Part shown: positions 8,246 to 15,323 of the stretch, one piece after another | Layout: the number at the start of each line of letters is the position of its first letter | How positions within the stretch are numbered: position 1 is the stretch's first letter | NCBI GenBank assembly: GCA_031263155.1 | Contig: JAISGK010000031.1 | Location: 1-64,000 of the forward strand | From: Clostridiales bacterium | GTDB lineage: Bacteria > Bacillota > Clostridia > Lachnospirales > WQUN01 | Length of the DNA stretch: 64,000 bases | Direction of reading: 5' to 3' | Notes under the pieces: model-generated | Told to the model about the DNA's origin: nothing | Database searches by the model: none | What the model saw: only the letters and a program-made list of their open reading frames with translations | Position numbers and translations under genes: made by a program

Positions 8246-9371
8246 ACACAGCCACGATATCTATCGCTTTTTTGAGCTTATCCGCTTCTTTTATAACGCG
8301 TACCATGTCATAAACATCTTTATTGGCTGGATTATTTTCCAGTGCTTTTATATAATACTCAAGTGCTTTTGTAAACTCCGCTTTCTTCAAATAGCAGCTA
8401 CCCAAACCGATAAGCGGCATAAAGTAAAGATACTGTCTGTGCACCTTTGCGTGTATAAAAGCGGGCGTTTTTTGTGTGTTGGGGCATTTAAGGGCCCGCT
8501 CATAGTAGTCAATGGCCGCGTCAGTATCTTTATCAATGTCGCGTTTATAAGTACCCAACATGGTGTAATAGTCTGCCCTGCCAACAAAAGACTGCTCATG
8601 ATTAGCCAACACATTCCACGCGTTTTTGTACATTCCCTGCGCCAGGTAGTAATCGTACATAAGAAGGTAGGCATAGCCGAAATTAACCGGAATGTTATCG
8701 CCAATCAATTCATCGAATTTTAATAATGACTTCATGCCATCTTCATAAGCATGAATCCCCATGAGCATCATGCCATGATAAAAATAATCCTTTGCGACCG
8801 CTTCGCCGTCATTGATCCGTTGTTGTATCAATTTAAAGTTGCGTTCCCTCGAATATTTGAAATCCTGGCGGGTATGCAAAACGGGTATGTCCAGCGAGCA
8901 ACCGCCAGAAGCGTTTATCAGCGGCAAATATTCGTGAATATAGCCTTCCCAGCGAATTCCGCAGTCGCGTCGAATGAGGCGCGCTCTATAGCTTATCAAT
9001 ATCGGATCGCCTTGCGCGTCGAAATAATAATAATAAGGCATAACAATATATTTTACTTCTTCCGACAGCAGCGCGGGTACGTGCTTTAGCTTCCAGGCGC
9101 CTTCGGGCGAGAGTGTATCGTCCGCGTCCAGCCACATCACATAGTCTTTTGTGGCTTGCTCGAAAGAAAAATTGCGTGCGTCGGCGAAACTTCCTGTCCA
9201 GTCAAAATGAAATATACGGTCTGTGTATCGCTTGGCAATCTCTATCGTATTGTCGGTTGATCCCGTATCCACAATATTTATTTCATCCACAGCGTCTTTT
9301 ATAGAATCTAAACACGCGCCAAGATAATTCTCTTCGTTCTTTGCTATCATGCACAGGCTTATCTCATTCAT
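8244..9371 (-). CDS. family 2 glycosyltransferase with C-terminal TPR region
   Basis: A 375-residue protein with an N-terminal GT-A glycosyltransferase 2 domain: CMIAKNEENYLGACLDSI, then DEINIVDTGSTDNT, and the nucleotide-sugar/metal site WLDADDTL near residue 95. Helical TPR-like repeats follow from about residue 215 (for example AIDYYERALKCPN, ALEYYIKALENNPANKDV). Such proteins are usually cytosolic or peripheral transferases for surface glycans; donor and acceptor are unknown. The ATG at 9371 is chosen for its AAAGGGG at 7 bases; the longer open frame has no similarity. It is last in the lar run, behind a hairpin that contains this Shine-Dalgarno. Confidence 0.85.
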   Translation of the reverse strand: MNEISLCMIAKNEENYLGACLDSIKDAVDEINIVDTGSTDNTIEIAKRYTDRIFHFDWTGSFADARNFSFEQATKDYVMWLDADDTLSPEGAWKLKHVPALLSEEVKYIVMPYYYYFDAQGDPILISYRARLIRRDCGIRWEGYIHEYLPLINASGGCSLDIPVLHTRQDFKYSRERNFKLIQQRINDGEAVAKDYFYHGMMLMGIHAYEDGMKSLLKFDELIGDNIPVNFGYAYLLMYDYYLAQGMYKNAWNVLANHEQSFVGRADYYTMLGTYKRDIDKDTDAAIDYYERALKCPNTQKTPAFIHAKVHRQYLYFMPLIGLGSCYLKKAEFTKALEYYIKALENNPANKDVYDMVRVIKEADKLKKAIDIVAV

Positions 9372-9376
9372 GATAA

Positions 9377-9392
9377 AACCCCTTTCGGGGTT
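9377..9392 (-). promoter_or_regulatory. AACCCC-GAAA-GGGGTT hairpin covering the glycosyltransferase Shine-Dalgarno
   Basis: A perfect 6-bp stem with a GNRA tetraloop, followed by TTT, lies between the larE stop and the glycosyltransferase start. It could be a weak terminator for the lar operon. Its 3' arm is also the only Shine-Dalgarno for the next gene, so it could limit translation. Confidence 0.55.
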
Positions 9393-9414
9393 AGTATTGC
9401 ACTGACAAAATAAT

Positions 9415-10260
9415 TTATGTGCTCGCGACAACAGCTTCTATTGTTTTTTGCGACAGCATTTCGTTCATACTGCCTGTTTTATAGCCACGCAAGTCTAGAG
9501 CGACATAAGCAAAGCCTTGCGATTTAACATACTCGTTAACTTTACGTCTTGTTTCACTGTTTAGCAATAGCTCGAATCCCGCGTCGTCCGTCTCTATGCG
9601 GGCGATGTTTTTATGATGGCGCACCCTTACTTGCTTAAACCCAAGGTCAAGCAAGAATTGTTCGGCCTTATCTATTTGAGATAATTTTTGCACAGTGATC
9701 TCTTCGCCGTAGGGCAAACGCGACGATAAGCAGGCAAACGATGGTTTATCCCATGTGGGCAAGCCTAAGTCTTTTGAAATACTTCTTATTTCTTGTTTGC
9801 CCATGCCTATTTCCAAAAAGGGACTTTTAATACCTTGCTCTTTTATCGCCACAAGACCGGGGCGATAGTCGCCCTTGTCGTCCACATTAGAACCTTCTAC
9901 AACATCAGCGTAACCATTATCTACCGCTACTTGGCGAATTTTTGTAAACAATTCGCTCTTACATAAATAACAGCGGTTGGGCGGGTTGTTTTTAAATCCT
10001 TCTACATCCAATTCTTCAGATACGATTATGAATTGCTTTATTCCATTTTGCGCGCAAAAGCTCTTTGATTCGTTAAGCTCGCGCTCGGGAAAAGCATGGG
10101 AGCGCGCGGTCACGGCGGCCATATTATCGCCCAGCGCGTCACGCGCCGCGTATGTGAGCAGGGATGAGTCTACCCCACCCGAAAAAGCTACCACCACGCT
10201 GCCCAATGATTGAAGGTAGTCTTTTAACCTGTTATAATTATCCAAATTGTTTCCCTGCAT
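9415..10260 (-). CDS. larE: LarE, sulfur transferase for nickel-pincer nucleotide cofactor
   Basis: LarE adds sulfur to the biscarboxylated pyridinium mononucleotide made by LarB, the second step of nickel-pincer (NPN) cofactor synthesis. It has a PP-loop ATPase motif (AFSGGVDSS, about residue 26). Cys97 and Cys100 sit in NRCYLCK and Cys177 in PSFACLSSR. The last aligns with the sacrificed cysteine of the Lactiplantibacillus enzyme. Three cysteines together are the pattern of LarE forms that hold a [4Fe-4S] cluster and are not consumed, so I infer that type. The ATG at 10260 has GGAGAG upstream. It overlaps larC by 23 bases, so the two are probably translationally coupled. Confidence 0.9.
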   Translation of the reverse strand: MQGNNLDNYNRLKDYLQSLGSVVVAFSGGVDSSLLTYAARDALGDNMAAVTARSHAFPERELNESKSFCAQNGIKQFIIVSEELDVEGFKNNPPNRCYLCKSELFTKIRQVAVDNGYADVVEGSNVDDKGDYRPGLVAIKEQGIKSPFLEIGMGKQEIRSISKDLGLPTWDKPSFACLSSRLPYGEEITVQKLSQIDKAEQFLLDLGFKQVRVRHHKNIARIETDDAGFELLLNSETRRKVNEYVKSQGFAYVALDLRGYKTGSMNEMLSQKTIEAVVAST

Positions 10261-11641
10261 ATATTCTCTCCGTTTCATGTATAACTGTCATTAGGTCTAT
10301 GCCGTAGGCTTTTGCCGCTTTCGCCGCGTCGTCGTATTCGATCTTGTGTTTGCGCGCCCCATGGCCTTCGCCGCATTTCACGCGCACATCGCCATATTGA
10401 GTACTTACGGTGTGTATTTCGCGATTTAAGATATATCTGTCTAATGTTCGCGCTCGCACGCCAAATGTTGTGGTATGCTTCATCATCAATTTGGAAAGCT
10501 CGGCAGTTTTATCTGTAGGCGACAAGACTGTTAGCACTATGGCGGGGCGGTTCTTCTTCATCATGATGGGGGTGGTGTATACATCAAGAGCGCCAGACGA
10601 CAGCAAAATCCCAACGGCATAACCTATGGCTTCGCCAGTCATATCGTCCAGATTGCATGACAGCTCGTCTATACGATCGCTAGCGTTGCCAAACGCGTTA
10701 GCGCTGTATGATTGCGCAGCGGTAGCGGGTGGCGTAACCTCCATGCCCTGACCGGCGAACGCGCGCACACAATTTGCTTTGTGGAAATCTTTTTTGCCCA
10801 TACCGTATCCTATACGATCAACAGACATCGCGGGCATACTTTTATACTCCAACACGAAATGCTTAAGCAAGGCCGCGCCAGTTGGAGTGCACAGTTCGCT
10901 TGATATATCTCCGGCAAAGATGGGCACGCCACGTAAAATAAAAGCAGTGGCTGGGGCGGGTACGGGCAAAACGCCATGAGCGCTTCGCACAAAGCCGCTG
11001 CCTGTGCAAATGGGCGAGGCAATTATTTTATCAGAGGCGAGCAGCTCCATTAATAAACTTACACCTACAATATCCGCCACAGCGTCCTTTGTGCCCACTT
11101 CATGAAAGTGTACATCGGTTATGGGTTTACCGTGCGCGAGCGATTCCGCTTCGGCGATAAGGTTGTACACGGCCAAGGCGTTTTGCCTCACATTTTCCGA
11201 AACATCAAGATCCCTTATTATGTGGGTAATACTGTTAAGATCGGAGTGATGATGGTCGTTGTCGTGATGATCACGATTGTGCTCATGATCGTGCTCGTGG
11301 TGATGGCCGTTGTCGTGATGCTCATAATTGTGCTCATGATCGTGCTCGTGGTGATGGTCGTTGTCGTGATGCTCATGATTGTGCTCGTGATGATGCTCGT
11401 TATTGAGGTTGTGTATATGCTCGTGAATACCGTCCGGCTGCTCTTCCACCCCGTCGAACGTGATAGACATACGTGTACCCACCACGCCGCATTTTTCGGT
11501 CGCGATTGGCCGAACCTTTGCCAAATTAAGATCATCCATCTTTTTTATAAAAAATTCTTTATCGTCTAACAGTTCATACAAAGCGGCCATGAGCATATCG
11601 CCGGCAGCGCCCATACCACATTCTAAATACAGCGTCTTCAT
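10238..11641 (-). CDS. larC: LarC, nickel insertion protein for NPN cofactor (unsplit form)
   Basis: LarC is the CTP-dependent nickel insertase (cyclometallase) of NPN synthesis. At 467 residues this is one continuous frame, unlike the L. plantarum gene in which larC1/larC2 are joined by programmed frameshifting. The N-terminus LYLECGMGAAGDMLMAAL is characteristic, and GHGARKHKIEYDDAAKAA lies near the C-terminus. A His/Asp/Glu-rich stretch at about residues 70-135 is built from three 51-bp repeats and probably stores or delivers nickel. The start overlaps the larB stop by 4 bases (ATGA), which indicates an operon. Confidence 0.92.
   Translation of the reverse strand: MKTLYLECGMGAAGDMLMAALYELLDDKEFFIKKMDDLNLAKVRPIATEKCGVVGTRMSITFDGVEEQPDGIHEHIHNLNNEHHHEHNHEHHDNDHHHEHDHEHNYEHHDNGHHHEHDHEHNRDHHDNDHHHSDLNSITHIIRDLDVSENVRQNALAVYNLIAEAESLAHGKPITDVHFHEVGTKDAVADIVGVSLLMELLASDKIIASPICTGSGFVRSAHGVLPVPAPATAFILRGVPIFAGDISSELCTPTGAALLKHFVLEYKSMPAMSVDRIGYGMGKKDFHKANCVRAFAGQGMEVTPPATAAQSYSANAFGNASDRIDELSCNLDDMTGEAIGYAVGILLSSGALDVYTTPIMMKKNRPAIVLTVLSPTDKTAELSKLMMKHTTTFGVRARTLDRYILNREIHTVSTQYGDVRVKCGEGHGARKHKIEYDDAAKAAKAYGIDLMTVIHETERIYAGKQFG
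11247..11399. repeat. 3 x 51-bp tandem repeat encoding a His-rich nickel-binding-like stretch
   Basis: Three near-identical 51-bp units (11247-11297, 11298-11348, 11349-11399) each encode 17 residues dominated by His with Asp, Glu and Asn. The unit is a multiple of 3, so copy number can change without loss of frame. Confidence 0.9.
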
Positions 11642-12417
11642 TTGTCTGGCCCTCCTGTCCTGTTAATGCTGTGCGCTATAAACCCAGCTCCAAAACCATT
11701 GTCTATATTAACTACCGCTACTCCAGAGGCGCATGAATTAAGCATGGAAAGCAAAGCCGACACCCCGCCGAAGTTTGCGCCATAGCCCACGCTGGTGGGC
11801 ACAGCTATAACGGGGCAGCTAACCAGACCGCCGACAACGGAGGCCAATGCCCCTTCCATGCCGGCCACCGCCACAATAACCCGCGCTTGCCGCAGAACAT
11901 CCAATCGCGCCAACAGTCTGTGCAGTCCGGCGACGCCAACATCATAAACGCGTGTGACGCGCGAACCTAAATTTTCAGCGGTCAAGGCCGCCTCCTCGCA
12001 CACGCCCATGTCGCTCGTGCCCGCAGAAACCACCGCCACATTGCCAAACGAGGCGCGCTGGGCTTTATACGCTATGCCCAGTTTGGGTATGGGGTGGTAG
12101 TCTACATCTATCTGCGCGTTTGTTAAAATTTGCGCCGTGTCGCTTTCTATTCTCGTTATCAAGATATTGGCGAGCCCGCGAGCGCGCATGGCGCGCACTA
12201 TGTCTACTATCTGCTCCGGCGACTTGCCCTTGCCATAGATAACCTCGTTTGCTCCCTGCCTTACGCCGCGATGCAAATCTATATTGGCAAAGCCCAAGTC
12301 GGCATATGGCTCCAGTTGCAGATGCGCCAAGGCGTCCTGCGGTGAAATATCTCCAAGCGATACTTTTGTAAGTAATTCTAAAATATCCGATTTATCCGAC
12401 GCTATCATTTGTCTCAT
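11638..12417 (-). CDS. larB: LarB, NaAD carboxylase/hydrolase of NPN cofactor synthesis
   Basis: LarB carboxylates nicotinic acid adenine dinucleotide and releases AMP, the first step toward the NPN cofactor. The C-terminal half is PurE-like: VAVVSAGTSDMGVCEEAALTA, then VAVAGMEGALASVVGGL and VIAVPTSVGYGANFGG, typical of the family. The N-terminal helix region (LLTKVSLGDISPQDALAHL) is also typical. The ATG at 12417 is the likely start; an ATG at 12441 has no Shine-Dalgarno. It lies 64 bases downstream of a family 5 solute-binding lipoprotein gene on the same strand, and overlaps larC by 4 bases. Confidence 0.92.
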   Translation of the reverse strand: MRQMIASDKSDILELLTKVSLGDISPQDALAHLQLEPYADLGFANIDLHRGVRQGANEVIYGKGKSPEQIVDIVRAMRARGLANILITRIESDTAQILTNAQIDVDYHPIPKLGIAYKAQRASFGNVAVVSAGTSDMGVCEEAALTAENLGSRVTRVYDVGVAGLHRLLARLDVLRQARVIVAVAGMEGALASVVGGLVSCPVIAVPTSVGYGANFGGVSALLSMLNSCASGVAVVNIDNGFGAGFIAHSINRTGGPDK

Positions 12418-12481
12418 CACCCGCACAAAGATACCATACATTTAAAAGTGTGGCAATCGCTGTTTAAAACTTGATCCGCTT

Positions 12482-14053
12482 TTACTTCGCGATATACCAA
12501 GCGTTTATGTTAGCGAAAATGTTGTTTTCGACAGGGGTTTTTGCGCCCAGAATCTTTTGATCACTCAGCATGGCGGACTTGCGAAAAGCCAAGCTAATAA
12601 CGGGCAGTTCTTCCGCGATGTAAATCTGTAGATCGCTCATCGCTTTTTGCCAGCTTACTGATCCTGTCGCAATAAAGGAGGCGGTAAGCAGCTTGTTCAT
12701 GTTTTCGTCGCTGTAATTAAAAATATTGGGCGTGTCGCCGCTTTTAAGCATGAATGATAGCTCCTGAGCGGGCGATATGCTGTAACCACCAATAAAAACA
12801 TCGAATTCGCCAGCGTCGAGCTTGCTCACATACGTATCAAAGTCTGTAATATCAACGGTTACATTGACACCCAGTCTGGTAAGGTTTTGCTCCAAACTTT
12901 CGCATATTTTCACACGCTCCATATTCTCTTCGTTAACAAGGAGCCGCAGCGACAGAGGCTCTTGAGAGGTGTAACCCGCTTCGGCCAGCAAATTTGCCGC
13001 ATAGTCGAGGTTTAGGTCGTACTTGGCCGTGTTGGGCTCGTACAGCCATGACGCGGGGTTGACGGGGGTGTAGGACCGAACGGCGTGCCCCAGATATATG
13101 ACGCTTAGCATATCGTCCACATTCATGGAGTGGGCGAGGGCCTGTCGCAGTTTCTTGTTTGCAAAGGCGTCATTTTTAAAGTTAAATCCTATAAAGTCAT
13201 AAAACATTGTATTAAACTCGTCGATATTTGTCGCGCGGTTTCCATGGTACTTGCTCCAATCTGCAATTTCAGAACTCACCAAATCTATTACGCGTTGATC
13301 GAACGCGTTAAGTTCCGATTCGCTATTTGGAACGATTATGGCTTCAATAGAATCTATATACGGTTTTTTGCGATATGTAGAGCTATTCAACAGCAGTATC
13401 ATGAGCTTTGTATTGTCGTAACTCTCAAAAACGAATAAACCGTTACCCAAAGGTTTCATGTTTTTATCGCTTGCGGCGTCGGTTTCACCTTCGTAATAGT
13501 GCCTGGGTATGATGGGGAAGCATAATTGATACGCCATGCCGCTAAAAGGCTGTAGAAACGTTAATTTAATTTTCTTATCGTCCGCGATCACATAATACGG
13601 TGAGATGTTATCGATATTGTGTTTGTAGATGGCGTTGTCAGGAGCGTCGCGCAAAAAATCTATGCTAAATGTCACGTCGTCTGTGGTTATGGGGGCGCCG
13701 TCGCTCCAATAAAGCCCATCACGAAGCGTGATAGATACGCTTAAGCCGTCACTGGCAAAGTTAAACGTACCAAGATTGGGGGAGGGTTTAAACTGCTCGT
13801 CTATGGTCATAAGCGGTTCAAACACCAGCTTTAGCGCGTAATCGACCGAAACATCCGCATTAAGCAATGGGTTAAGCGTTAACGGCCTGTGCATGGGTAT
13901 TTTTAAAGCTCCGCCCGCCGACGGGGTAATTGTCGGCGGCACGGGCGTAATTGTCGGCGTGGGGGTTAGGGGCGTTACAGAAATCTCTTCTTTCGCGCTT
14001 CCGCAGCCTGTAAGACAAATCAAGCCCACAACGATTATCAACAGACATTTCAT
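12482..14053 (-). CDS. ABC transporter family 5 solute-binding lipoprotein
   Basis: A 523-residue extracellular binding protein of the SBP_bac_5 (OppA/DppA/NikA) family. It has a lipoprotein signal with lipobox LTGC near residue 16, a Thr/Pro-rich tether (TPLTPTPTITPVPPTITPS), and the family core ADVSVDYALKLVFEPLM and LRDGLYWSDGAPITTDDV. The ligand may be peptides, or nickel or haem as in some members. No permease or ATPase genes are next to it. It starts inside the stop codon of the lytic transglycosylase (ATGA overlap) with a strong AGGAGG upstream, and larB follows, so a role in nickel supply for the Lar enzymes is possible but unproven. Confidence 0.85.
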   Translation of the reverse strand: MKCLLIIVVGLICLTGCGSAKEEISVTPLTPTPTITPVPPTITPSAGGALKIPMHRPLTLNPLLNADVSVDYALKLVFEPLMTIDEQFKPSPNLGTFNFASDGLSVSITLRDGLYWSDGAPITTDDVTFSIDFLRDAPDNAIYKHNIDNISPYYVIADDKKIKLTFLQPFSGMAYQLCFPIIPRHYYEGETDAASDKNMKPLGNGLFVFESYDNTKLMILLLNSSTYRKKPYIDSIEAIIVPNSESELNAFDQRVIDLVSSEIADWSKYHGNRATNIDEFNTMFYDFIGFNFKNDAFANKKLRQALAHSMNVDDMLSVIYLGHAVRSYTPVNPASWLYEPNTAKYDLNLDYAANLLAEAGYTSQEPLSLRLLVNEENMERVKICESLEQNLTRLGVNVTVDITDFDTYVSKLDAGEFDVFIGGYSISPAQELSFMLKSGDTPNIFNYSDENMNKLLTASFIATGSVSWQKAMSDLQIYIAEELPVISLAFRKSAMLSDQKILGAKTPVENNIFANINAWYIAK

Positions 14054-14631
14054 CCTTTTCCTCCTTTTCCTCCCAACAAGAGAATTATATCATATATCTT
14101 TTTATTCACGCGCACCCTCCTCACATAGTCACTTGTCTCTTTAAAGGGGATTTTACGCAACGTTTCACCATCGTTGGAATATTCCATGTTAACCAGCCAT
14201 TTGTCTACGTTGCCGCTTCCGGCGTTGTACGCGGCGGATACGACGTCGGCGTTCTCATAACGCTCCATTAGCCAGCTTAAGTACCAACAACCAATGGTGA
14301 TGTTAATTTCGGGATCGAATATGTCACTATCATTAAACTCCATGCCTATTTTTCCCGCCGCCCATTGCGCTGTGGGCATGGTAATTTGCATAAGCCCCGC
14401 AGCTCCTTTGGGTGACAGGGCTTTTTCCGCGAACCTGCTTTCGGCGTGGATAACAGCGCACACCACAGACGGCTCTATGCCATATTTACTCGACACCGCC
14501 CTTATGAGGGGCAAATGCTTTAAAGGGTATCGAAATGATAACGCGCTTACGAGCAGAACCGCTCCCAACAGCCCAAGCGAAACGATCGTTAAAAAAATGC
14601 GCGCTTTCCTTGCGTTGATGGTAATGAACAT
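14050..14631 (-). CDS. membrane-anchored lytic transglycosylase (Slt70-like SLT domain)
   Basis: A 193-residue peptidoglycan lytic transglycosylase. An N-terminal membrane segment (about residues 12-32) anchors the enzyme outside the cell. The SLT domain shows the catalytic Glu in CAVIHAESRFAEKALSPKGAAGLMQI and the AAYNAGSGNVDKWL motif. It cuts glycan strands with anhydro-MurNAc formation, as in cell-wall turnover. The stop overlaps the next gene, the binding lipoprotein. A perfect 7-3-7 palindrome lies 11 bases upstream and contains a -10-like TATACT. Confidence 0.88.
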   Translation of the reverse strand: MFITINARKARIFLTIVSLGLLGAVLLVSALSFRYPLKHLPLIRAVSSKYGIEPSVVCAVIHAESRFAEKALSPKGAAGLMQITMPTAQWAAGKIGMEFNDSDIFDPEINITIGCWYLSWLMERYENADVVSAAYNAGSGNVDKWLVNMEYSNDGETLRKIPFKETSDYVRRVRVNKKIYDIILLLGGKGGKG

Positions 14632-14641
14632 ATTATCACCG

Positions 14642-14658
14642 TCCTATACAGTATAGGA
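14642..14658 (-). promoter_or_regulatory. palindrome TCCTATA-CAG-TATAGGA upstream of the lytic transglycosylase
   Basis: Perfect 7-bp arms with a 3-base centre. On the minus strand it includes TATACT, a candidate -10. An operator overlapping a promoter is the likely reading; no good -35 is visible at 17 bases. Confidence 0.4.
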
Positions 14659-14693
14659 TGTTATTGGTTTACTCGGTTAACGTAAGCGCGGGC

Positions 14694-15323
14694 TTATGGC
14701 AGATCCAGCGACCGCAGAACGCGTGAGATACCCTCGTGCAGTTTGCCCAGCCCCGCGTCGTTGTCGATAATGAAAATACGTTGCGGCGCGATGTCGCGCT
14801 TTAAAATGTCCAATAATTTAGCCTCGTCGCGTTGATTGTGTAATCTAAGCGCGGCTTGGTTGCCGCTAATGTTGTCGCGTGTGACAATGCGGCTTAACTT
14901 GACTTCGAATGGAGCGGTGAGCAATATTACCGCGTCGCACATTTTATGCATGCCGGCCTCGATCAGCAGAGGCGCGTCCCACACGACAAATGGGGCGGCG
15001 TTGGAAAGCGCGTCATTTGTAATTTGGTCTGTCTTGCGCTTTACCTCTACATGAATGATACTTTCAAGTAAACCCTTCTTTTTTGCGTCATGGTACACTA
15101 TGGTTCCAAGTAATTTACGATTTATCTCGCCGTCGGGGCCAAGAACGCTTTCGCCGAACAACCGCGCAATTGACCCGTAGGCGGGTTCGCCTCTTTTCAT
15201 GGATTCGTGAGCAAGAACGTCCGCGTCGATGACATACGCGCCATGGCGCTTCATGAATAGAGCAGCTTCGCCCTTGCCCGCGCCGGAGTTGCCGGTAAGA
15301 CCGATAATAGAGCCGCCTGTCAT
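14694..15323 (-). CDS. coaE: dephospho-CoA kinase
   Basis: The last step of CoA synthesis: it phosphorylates the 3'-OH of dephospho-CoA with ATP. P-loop GLTGNSGAGKGEA is at the N-terminus, then VIDADVLAHE, and the lid region RIVTRDNISGNQAALRLHNQ. About 209 residues, normal for the family. I use the ATG at 15323 because it overlaps the polA stop (ATGA); an in-frame ATG at 15338 is the alternative. The polA-coaE pair is a common Firmicutes arrangement. Confidence 0.92.
   Translation of the reverse strand: MTGGSIIGLTGNSGAGKGEAALFMKRHGAYVIDADVLAHESMKRGEPAYGSIARLFGESVLGPDGEINRKLLGTIVYHDAKKKGLLESIIHVEVKRKTDQITNDALSNAAPFVVWDAPLLIEAGMHKMCDAVILLTAPFEVKLSRIVTRDNISGNQAALRLHNQRDEAKLLDILKRDIAPQRIFIIDNDAGLGKLHEGISRVLRSLDLP

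Noticed and set aside
11102-11569. Open frames opposite and within larC that read as repeats of Val/Met or Thr/Ser
   Set aside because: They are shadows of the 51-bp His repeat in other frames, with no start signals or family similarity.
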